A DNA stretch of 11,613 nt from Brachyspira catarrhinii (lineage in GTDB: Bacteria > Spirochaetota > Brachyspiria > Brachyspirales > Brachyspiraceae), in contig NZ_SJDU01000035.1 of the NCBI RefSeq assembly GCF_005518285.1, forward strand, positions 1 to 11,613. Direction: 5' to 3'. Shown here piece after piece: positions 6,868-11,613 of the stretch. The notes below the pieces were generated by a model. The model worked only from the letters and a program-made list of their open reading frames with translations, was not told where the DNA came from and made no database searches. Made by a program: the position numbers and the translations under genes. Numbering within the stretch: position 1 is the stretch's first letter; every line of letters starts with the position of its first letter.

Positions 6868-7350
6868 ATGTGGTTTAATAGATATAATCTAATTGAAGCC
6901 GTAAAAAATAACGATATTAATCGAGTAAATTCCATATTGAATAACGGGAAAGCAAATATTAACGCCAAAGATAGAGACGGTTGGACTGCTTTAATATGGG
7001 CTTCATGCAAAGGAGATTTAGAAATAGCTAAACTTTTAGTAGAGAGCGGAGCGGATGTTAATGCTAAAGATAATGAAGGTTGGAACGCTTTAATGGAGGC
7101 TTCATACGAAGGACATTTAGAAGTAGTCCAATATTTAGTAGAGAAAGGAATTAATAGCGTTAATGTCAAAGATAGAGACGGTTGGACTGCTTTAATGAGA
7201 GCCTCATGGAGAGGTTATTCGAAAATAGTTCAATATTTAATAGAAATTGGAGCGGACATTAATATTAAAAATAAAGATGGAAAAACGGCTTTAGATTTGG
7301 CGGATACCGAAGAAATAAAAGAAGTATTGAGAAAAGCTGGAGCTAAATAA
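6868..7350 (+). CDS. Ankyrin-repeat protein, cytosolic
   Basis: The 160-residue product is almost wholly ankyrin repeats: an N-terminal cap at ~5-37, full repeats at 38-70, 71-104 and 105-137, and a C-terminal cap at 138-160. Each repeat shows the DGWTAL...AS..G and IV.YL.E.GAD.N.KD pattern. The third carries one extra residue (GINSVNVKD). Ankyrin repeats mediate protein-protein binding; the partner is not identifiable. There is no signal peptide or membrane segment, so it should be cytosolic. The ATG has an AAAGGAG site at good spacing. It lies 41 bases after dnaX and 30 bases before a second ankyrin gene, so a dnaX-ank-ank transcript is likely. A 30-base identical stretch occurs twice inside the gene, at 6966-6995 and 7167-7196, pointing to internal repeat duplication. 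Confidence 0.93.
   Translation: MWFNRYNLIEAVKNNDINRVNSILNNGKANINAKDRDGWTALIWASCKGDLEIAKLLVESGADVNAKDNEGWNALMEASYEGHLEVVQYLVEKGINSVNVKDRDGWTALMRASWRGYSKIVQYLIEIGADINIKNKDGKTALDLADTEEIKEVLRKAGAK
7276..7350 (+). repeat. 75-bp duplicated 3' end, copy 1 (ankyrin gene 1)
   Basis: The last 75 bases of the first ankyrin gene match the last 75 of the second (7852-7926) with four mismatches by eye, and the encoded caps differ at a single residue (Val/Ile in KE[VI]LRKAGAK). The similarity continues more weakly upstream (YL.EIGAD..IK). The rest of the two genes is much more diverged. Confidence 0.85.
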
Positions 7351-7380
7351 TAATTTAATCTTAAAATTAGGAGATAAAAA

Positions 7381-7926
7381 ATGATAATTTTAAAAGCAAT
7401 AATTCTAATTACTATTATAATTTTAGTAATAATAACCTGTTCTGCAAATTCGGGGAAAGACACATTCAAAATTAATGTAGATAGTAATGAATATACAATA
7501 AACGCTACCAATATTAACAATCAATTTATTAAAGTGGAAATAGACGGTGAGATATATGAAATGACGCCTTTAATGTTTGCCTCATATTCTGGCAACTATG
7601 AATTGGCTCAATTTTCAATAAGGAACGGAGCTGATATTAATGCTGAAGACAGTTTTGGATTTACTATTTTAATGTGGGCTTCAAGCGGAGGAAATTTAGA
7701 AATGGTTAAACTATTAGTAGAGAATGGAGCGGATATTAACGCTAAAGATTATGAAGGTTTGAGTTCTTTAATGTGGGCTTCAATTGAAGGGCATTTAGAA
7801 ATAGTCAAATATTTAGTAGAAATTGGAGCAGATGTTAGTATTAAAAGTGAAGATGGAAAAACAGCTTTAGATTTGGCGGATACCGAAGAGATAAAAGAAA
7901 TATTGAGAAAAGCGGGAGCTAAATAA
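7381..7926 (+). CDS. Ankyrin-repeat putative lipoprotein
   Basis: The 181-residue product begins with a hydrophobic leader MIILKAIILITIIILVIITC, in which Cys20 after IIT is a plausible lipidation site. The protein would then sit in the periplasm or envelope. A region at ~22-58 with no recognisable domain (Asn/Thr/Asp-rich) is followed by ankyrin repeats at ~59-91, 92-124 and 125-157 and a cap at 158-181. An AGGAG site stands before the ATG at 7381. It follows the first ankyrin gene by 30 bases and clearly shares its ancestry, with a nearly identical C-terminal cap (75 bases, four differences). The pair therefore puts related binding scaffolds on the two sides of the inner membrane. The leader has only one Lys, so an uncleaved membrane anchor is an alternative to lipidation. 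Confidence 0.9.
   Translation: MIILKAIILITIIILVIITCSANSGKDTFKINVDSNEYTINATNINNQFIKVEIDGEIYEMTPLMFASYSGNYELAQFSIRNGADINAEDSFGFTILMWASSGGNLEMVKLLVENGADINAKDYEGLSSLMWASIEGHLEIVKYLVEIGADVSIKSEDGKTALDLADTEEIKEILRKAGAK
7852..7926 (+). repeat. 75-bp duplicated 3' end, copy 2 (ankyrin gene 2)
   Basis: This is the partner of 7276-7350, about 95% identical by eye. Three of the four differences are silent third-base changes and one changes Val to Ile. This fits recent duplication, gene conversion or purifying selection on the cap. Confidence 0.85.
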
Positions 7927-7941
7927 AATTTTATTAATTTT

Positions 7942-8018
7942 AGATTACTTAGGTTTTTACAAAACCTAGTAATGACAATTCTTTTTGCATCGTCATTGCG
8001 AGTGAAATTAAGCAATCT
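7942..8018 (+). repeat. 77-bp palindromic (REP/MITE-like) intergenic element
   Basis: The element is bounded by AGATTACTT (7942-7950) and AAGCAATCT (8010-8018), which are inverted repeats with one mismatch. Inside are GTAATGAC (7969-7976) and GTCATTGC (7992-7999), again inverted with one mismatch. Each half also folds on itself: 7944-7957 pairs with 7961-7973 (13 bp, one bulged T), and ATTGC (7995-7999) pairs with GCAAT (8012-8016). The GTCATTGCGAG...AAGCAATCT core is of a type I know as a widespread interspersed bacterial palindrome. It has no coding capacity. It sits between the ends of the ankyrin operon and the convergent DUF167 gene. Confidence 0.7.
7944..7986 (+). terminator. Possible terminator of the ankyrin operon, provided by the palindromic element
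   Basis: A 13-bp stem with one bulged base and a three-base loop (TAC) starts 17 bases after the second ankyrin stop and is followed by TTCTTTTT. The T-run is about eight bases from the stem, so termination may be imperfect. It is the only strong hairpin between the convergent genes. Confidence 0.4.
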
Positions 8019-8073
8019 ACTATTTATAAAGTTAAATTTTAAAATCAAATTCTATAAATTAATTACGAAAATT

Positions 8074-8334
8074 TTATAAATTATTTTTAAAATATTCCTC
8101 TAAAATATTATCTTCAATATTTATAGAAATTATTTTTTTACTACTTTTTCCGCCTCTTATTATTTCAATGTCTTTTTTCTTCAAATTAAGTTCTTCGGAT
8201 AAAAATTCTATAATAGATTTATTCGCTTTGCCGTCAATCGCTTTAGCCGTTATACGAATATAATATATTCCGTTTTCTTTTTTGAAGCTATTCGATTTCG
8301 CTCCAGCCGTTACTTTTGCTTCTATATTAATCAT
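8074..8334 (-). CDS. DUF167 / YggU-family protein
   Basis: The 86-residue product is close to the family's usual length. The conserved features are present: an N-terminal strand with AGAKSNSF (in place of the common PGAK), the AKAIDGKANKSIIEFLSEEL core, and GGKSSKKIISI, matching the G..S..K signature. The family is widespread and small, with a known alpha/beta fold but no settled biochemical role, so none is claimed. The ATG at 8334 has a GGAAG ribosome binding site four bases upstream. A TATAAT-like box lies in the upstream AT-rich stretch shared with the divergent ruvB. Its 3' end faces the ankyrin operon across the palindromic element. The family assignment is secure; whether it relates to neighbouring ruvB is unknown. 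Confidence 0.9.
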   Translation of the reverse strand: MINIEAKVTAGAKSNSFKKENGIYYIRITAKAIDGKANKSIIEFLSEELNLKKKDIEIIRGGKSSKKIISINIEDNILEEYFKNNL

Positions 8335-8420
8335 CTAACTTCCGTTTTTTAATTGATTATATGCATTAATTATAATATAATATAAGAATTATTTTAATAT
8401 TAATTGTTAATTATTAATCA

Positions 8421-8429
8421 TGGTATAAA
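8421..8429 (+). promoter_or_regulatory. Extended -10 promoter of ruvB, near-leaderless
   Basis: TGGTATAAA (8421-8429) is an extended -10 element with one mismatch from TGNTATAAT. No good -35 box stands 16-18 bases upstream, as is common with extended -10 promoters. Seven bases separate it from the ATG at 8437, and no Shine-Dalgarno is present, again suggesting a leaderless message. Confidence 0.45.
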
Positions 8430-8436
8430 AATATAT

Positions 8437-9483
8437 ATGGATAAAGAAAATCAAAGTTTGACTAACGCCGAAGAGACTTCTTACGATAATTTGGAAACGA
8501 ATTCTATAAGACCGAAAAGTTTTTACGATTTTATTGGGCAGAAAAATATAAAATCAAAATTGAAGGTTTATATAGAAAGCGCCAAAAAGCAGGATGTTTC
8601 ATTAGACCATATACTTTTTTACGGACCGCCTGGACTTGGAAAAACGACTCTCGCTCAAATAATAGCGAATGAACTCGGAGTAGCCATAAAATCGGTTTCC
8701 GCTCCCGTAATAGAGCGTCAGGGAGATTTGGCTTCGATATTAACGACTTTGGGAGAAAAAGATATTCTTTTTATAGATGAAATTCACAGATTAAGAGCCG
8801 TAGTCGAAGAGGTTTTATATTCGGCTATGGAAGATTTTTTTGTCGATATAAAAGTTGGAGAAGGAACGAGCGCAAAAAGTTTCAGAGTCAAACTTCCTCG
8901 TTTTACTCTTATCGGAGCTACAACAAGAAGCGGACTTTTAAGCAAACCTTTATACGACAGATTTGGTATAGTGGAAAGATTGGAATTTTATACGGAAGAA
9001 GATTTGGCAAGTATAGTTAAAAGAAGTTCCGCGTTTTTGAATATAAAAATAACGGATTCGGCATCGGTTTCGATAGCGTCAAGGTCGAGAGGAACGCCAA
9101 GAATTGCAAACAGACTTTTAAGAAGAGTATTTGACTTTGCGACTGTTTCAAATGTTATAAAAATAGACGAAGATTTTGCCTGCGATTCTATGGAAAAATT
9201 GGGAGTCGATAAAAACGGATTCGAGGCTTTGGATAAACAATATTTAAATGCGATAATTAAACATTATAACGGAGGTCCCGTGGGAATAGACACAATCTCG
9301 GTTTCGTTATCGGAACAAATTGAAACGATAGAGGATATTATAGAACCTTATTTGATACAATGCGGTTTTATAAAGCGAACGCCGAAAGGAAGAGTCGCCA
9401 CAAATAAGGCTTTTTCTTATTTAAATGTTTCAAAAAGATATGACGATAACTATAAAGACGGAAGTTTATTTGTAGATTTATAA
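8437..9483 (+). CDS. ruvB: Holliday junction branch-migration helicase RuvB
   Basis: RuvB is the hexameric AAA+ motor that, with RuvA, drives Holliday junction branch migration in recombination repair. The 348-residue product has the family landmarks: [11 protein letters not shown] at 25-35, Walker A GPPGLGKT at 63-70, Walker B LFIDEIHR at 111-118, sensor [11 protein letters not shown] at 157-166, YDRFG at 173-177 and the [13 protein letters not shown] stretch, followed by the winged-helix C-terminus with [10 protein letters not shown]. The ATG at 8437 is chosen because it gives a normal N-terminus. A TTG at 8404 would add 11 residues ([14 protein letters not shown]) with no ribosome binding site and would place the promoter inside the gene. 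ruvA and ruvC are not nearby. It is followed after 38 bases by the M23 gene, with no terminator between. Confidence 0.97.
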   Translation: MDKENQSLTNAEETSYDNLETNSIRPKSFYDFIGQKNIKSKLKVYIESAKKQDVSLDHILFYGPPGLGKTTLAQIIANELGVAIKSVSAPVIERQGDLASILTTLGEKDILFIDEIHRLRAVVEEVLYSAMEDFFVDIKVGEGTSAKSFRVKLPRFTLIGATTRSGLLSKPLYDRFGIVERLEFYTEEDLASIVKRSSAFLNIKITDSASVSIASRSRGTPRIANRLLRRVFDFATVSNVIKIDEDFACDSMEKLGVDKNGFEALDKQYLNAIIKHYNGGPVGIDTISVSLSEQIETIEDIIEPYLIQCGFIKRTPKGRVATNKAFSYLNVSKRYDDNYKDGSLFVDL

Positions 9484-9521
9484 ATTTATAAAATTATAAA
9501 ATATAAAAAAGGAGAATTATT

Positions 9522-10685
9522 ATTCAGACTAAAGATATTTTTAATAATACGAAAGAAAACGAATTCGACAGCGAATTGGACAAATATTATATTGACGAAG
9601 AAAGTTCGGAAAAAGCGAAAAATATTGCAAATAAATTAGTCGGAAATTTAAATTTCAAAAACGATAATAAAAATATCCAAAAAAAAATAAATAAAAATAA
9701 AATCAATAAATATACAAAAAAGAAAATAAAAGTATATAAAAATCCTTATGTAAAATCGAAAAGCAAATTCGTTGGAGGAATAAAGAAATTTTTTAAAGCT
9801 TTATATAATTTGACGGGCGGAATAAGAAATTTTTTCAAAATCATAATATCGGCAATTATCAAAAAAGGAAACAACGAAAGAAGCATATTGATATTTTATA
9901 ACGATGAAGAAAAAGGAATTAGACTTCCGATTAATAATTTTATGATATTATTTTTAATGTTAATATTTTCGGCTTTGGTATATACGGGAATTGACGCATA
10001 TCATAGACAAAAAAGCGCGGGAGATTTTTATATCGCACTTTCCGAAAGAGAAGCGACAACTTATAAACTTATACAAGATTATAGAAATTCTTTAAATAGA
10101 TATTCGACAGCGTTAAACGATTATAATAATACTATAAGAAATATATCTTACGGCATAGATTATAACGACAATTATTATATAAGGAATAACGAATCCACAA
10201 ATATAAATAAAATTTTAAGCGAAGTCGACAGCTATCAAAAAAATATACTTTCTTTTTTGCAAATATCTTCAGTTTTGCATAGAGAGATTCCAACGGGATG
10301 GCCAGTCGCTGGAGGTGGAAGAATCTCGAGCGGATTCGGTTCGAGAGAATCTCCTTTCACTAAAGAGAAAAGCTATCATTACGGAGTCGATATCGCGGGA
10401 CCTTACGGAACTCCGATTTTGGCAGTTGCGGACGTAACTGTGACTTATTCGGGCTGGCGAAACGGCTACGGCTGGTTTGTTATAATTACTCATGCGAACG
10501 GCTATCAAACGGCTTACGGACATAATTCTAAACTTTTGGTGAGTAGCGGACAAAAAGTCAAAAGAGGCGAGAGAATAGCGCTTATAGGAAATACGGGAAG
10601 AACTACGGGAATTCATTGTCATTTTGAAGTTAGAATAAACGGAGACCATAAAAATCCTATGCCTTATTTGAGCGCAAGGTTTTAA
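9522..10685 (+). CDS. Membrane-anchored M23 (lysostaphin-type) peptidase, probable ATT start
   Basis: M23 enzymes are zinc peptidases that cut peptidoglycan cross-links. Numbering is from the ATT at 9522 (387 residues). Residues 1-138 form a very Lys/Asn-rich cytoplasmic region. A membrane helix lies at ~139-158, and an extracytoplasmic, probably helical segment at ~165-250. The M23 domain follows to the end, with GFGSRESPF, H286 and D290 of HYGVD, GHNS, and the HCH motif (H365, H367). The zinc ligands are intact, so it should be active. Start: GGAG at 9511-9514 stands seven bases before ATT at 9522, and the frame is open back to 9507, ending at a TAA at 9504. The first conventional start is TTG at 9576, with no ribosome binding site. 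It is likely cotranscribed with ruvB. Confidence 0.9.
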   Translation: MQTKDIFNNTKENEFDSELDKYYIDEESSEKAKNIANKLVGNLNFKNDNKNIQKKINKNKINKYTKKKIKVYKNPYVKSKSKFVGGIKKFFKALYNLTGGIRNFFKIIISAIIKKGNNERSILIFYNDEEKGIRLPINNFMILFLMLIFSALVYTGIDAYHRQKSAGDFYIALSEREATTYKLIQDYRNSLNRYSTALNDYNNTIRNISYGIDYNDNYYIRNNESTNINKILSEVDSYQKNILSFLQISSVLHREIPTGWPVAGGGRISSGFGSRESPFTKEKSYHYGVDIAGPYGTPILAVADVTVTYSGWRNGYGWFVIITHANGYQTAYGHNSKLLVSSGQKVKRGERIALIGNTGRTTGIHCHFEVRINGDHKNPMPYLSARF

Positions 10686-10709
10686 TAATTTATAAACTAT
10701 AAAAAGTCA

Positions 10710-11613
10710 ATGAAAGAACATGATTCCAAAAAAAGATATTTAGGCGAATTTTATACTCCTTTTATATTCGCTAAAAAATCATTAGAATTTATTAATAAAG
10801 CGATAAATATCGAAGAATTAAAAAGCGGAAGGTTTAGAATTTGGGATATGGCATGCGGAAAAGGAAATTTGGAATATTATTTGGATAAATCGGTTTATAA
10901 ATATTTGTATATGTCGACTATAGATAAAGAAGATATAGAATATTGCAAAGTAAAATTCAAAAAAGCCTGCATCTTTCAATACGATTATTTGAATGACGAT
11001 ATAGAATCAAAAAACAAAATATTTAATTATAAAAAAATTCCAAAAAAATTAAAATCCGATTTGGAGAATAAAGAATTGAATTGGCTTATATTCATAAATC
11101 CGCCTTACGCTACGAGTCAGGTTGCGGGAACAAATTCAAAAAGCAAAAAAAATGTAAGTTATAGTTCGATAAGAAATATTATGCATGAAAATAAATTGGG
11201 CGAAGCATCGAGAGAATTATCCGCTCAATTTATGTTTAGAATTAATAAAGAATTCGTAAACGGCAAAAATATTTATTTGGCGATTTTTTCAAAAACGAAT
11301 TATATAAAATCGAATAATAACGAAAAATTTAGAGAATATATTTGTAATTATAAATTTATAAACGGATTCGTATTTTCTTCTTCCAATTTTGAAAGCACTT
11401 CAAAAACGACTCCGTTTCCAGTAAGTTTTATAATTTGGAAAATATCGAATAAATATAATATAAAAAAAGAAAATATTAACATCCCCGTATTTGACAATGA
11501 TTGCAAGAAAATCGGAAAAAAGAATTTTACCGTAATAGACAGAAATAAATTATTGAATAAATGGATAAAGAGAGTTCGAAATATTTATACATTCGTTCCT
11601 CTTTCTTCGGCGA
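10710..11613 (+). CDS. DNA N6-adenine methyltransferase, partial (3' end beyond the right edge)
   Basis: The frame is open from ATG at 10710 to the window end (301 codons). It shows the order of a gamma-class N6-adenine methyltransferase. GEFYTP at 12-17 is the motif X-like segment. DMACGKG at 46-52 is the AdoMet-binding motif I, a variant of the usual DPACGSG. FINPPY at 128-133 contains the catalytic motif IV. It transfers a methyl group from AdoMet to adenine in a specific DNA site; the target is unknown. The rest of the visible part (~140-301) has no motif I can name. No restriction gene is seen, but a fused (type IIG) endonuclease or a partner gene could lie beyond the edge. The start lacks a clear ribosome binding site. 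It begins 24 bases after the M23 stop; TTGAGC (10668-10673) and TATAAA (10691-10696), 17 bases apart, could give it a separate promoter. Confidence 0.85.
   Translation, partial: MKEHDSKKRYLGEFYTPFIFAKKSLEFINKAINIEELKSGRFRIWDMACGKGNLEYYLDKSVYKYLYMSTIDKEDIEYCKVKFKKACIFQYDYLNDDIESKNKIFNYKKIPKKLKSDLENKELNWLIFINPPYATSQVAGTNSKSKKNVSYSSIRNIMHENKLGEASRELSAQFMFRINKEFVNGKNIYLAIFSKTNYIKSNNNEKFREYICNYKFINGFVFSSSNFESTSKTTPFPVSFIIWKISNKYNIKKENINIPVFDNDCKKIGKKNFTVIDRNKLLNKWIKRVRNIYTFVPLSSA

Noticed and set aside
7991..8018. The repeated GTCATTGC...GCAATCT units as a CRISPR repeat
   Set aside because: There are only two inverted units with no spacers; the structure is palindromic, as in REP/MITE elements.
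10269..10649. Minus-strand open frame of 126 codons
   Set aside because: It is antisense to the M23 catalytic domain, Ser/Arg-rich and without family features.

Overview
The window is very AT-rich, with codon use dominated by A/T-ending codons (AAA, AAT, ATA, TTA). Lipoproteins have loose signal sequences, and a MoxR/vWA cluster and an inner-membrane M23 peptidase are present. This is most consistent with a spirochaete of the Brachyspira type. That assignment is inferred from overall character and not from a diagnostic marker gene. No tRNA, rRNA, CRISPR array, transposase or phage gene was found, and no stretch over 300 bases lacks a gene.

Layout: (1) Positions 1-3183, minus strand: a three-gene cluster read right to left, with a short BatD-like membrane protein, a MoxR AAA+ ATPase, and an exported von Willebrand factor A (vWA) protein that runs off the left edge. 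(2) 3311-5090: four small predicted lipoproteins, one on plus and three on minus. They share a C-terminal pattern ending in a conserved Cys and look like a diverged paralogous family. I do not recognise their function. (3) 5255-7926, plus strand: dnaX, then two ankyrin-repeat genes, one cytosolic and one a predicted lipoprotein, whose 3' ends are nearly identical. (4) 7942-8018: a 77-bp palindromic repeat element between convergent genes. (5) 8074-8334, minus strand: a DUF167/YggU protein, divergent from the next block. (6) 8437-10685, plus strand: ruvB and an M23 peptidase, probably cotranscribed. (7) 10710 to the right edge: the N-terminal part of a DNA N6-adenine methyltransferase.

How the genes relate: dnaX (clamp loader) and ruvB (branch migration) are housekeeping DNA-metabolism genes, each set among envelope genes. 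The MoxR/BatD/vWA cluster looks like a chaperone-type module, but its vWA partner is exported. The lipoprotein cluster and ankyrin pair are the accessory, fast-evolving part of the window.

Two translation-initiation features recur. Several genes (dnaX most clearly, then the BatD-like gene and ruvB) have a -10 box only 6-9 bases before the start codon and no Shine-Dalgarno, suggesting leaderless mRNAs. The M23 gene has a good ribosome binding site in front of an ATT codon, not ATG/GTG/TTG.
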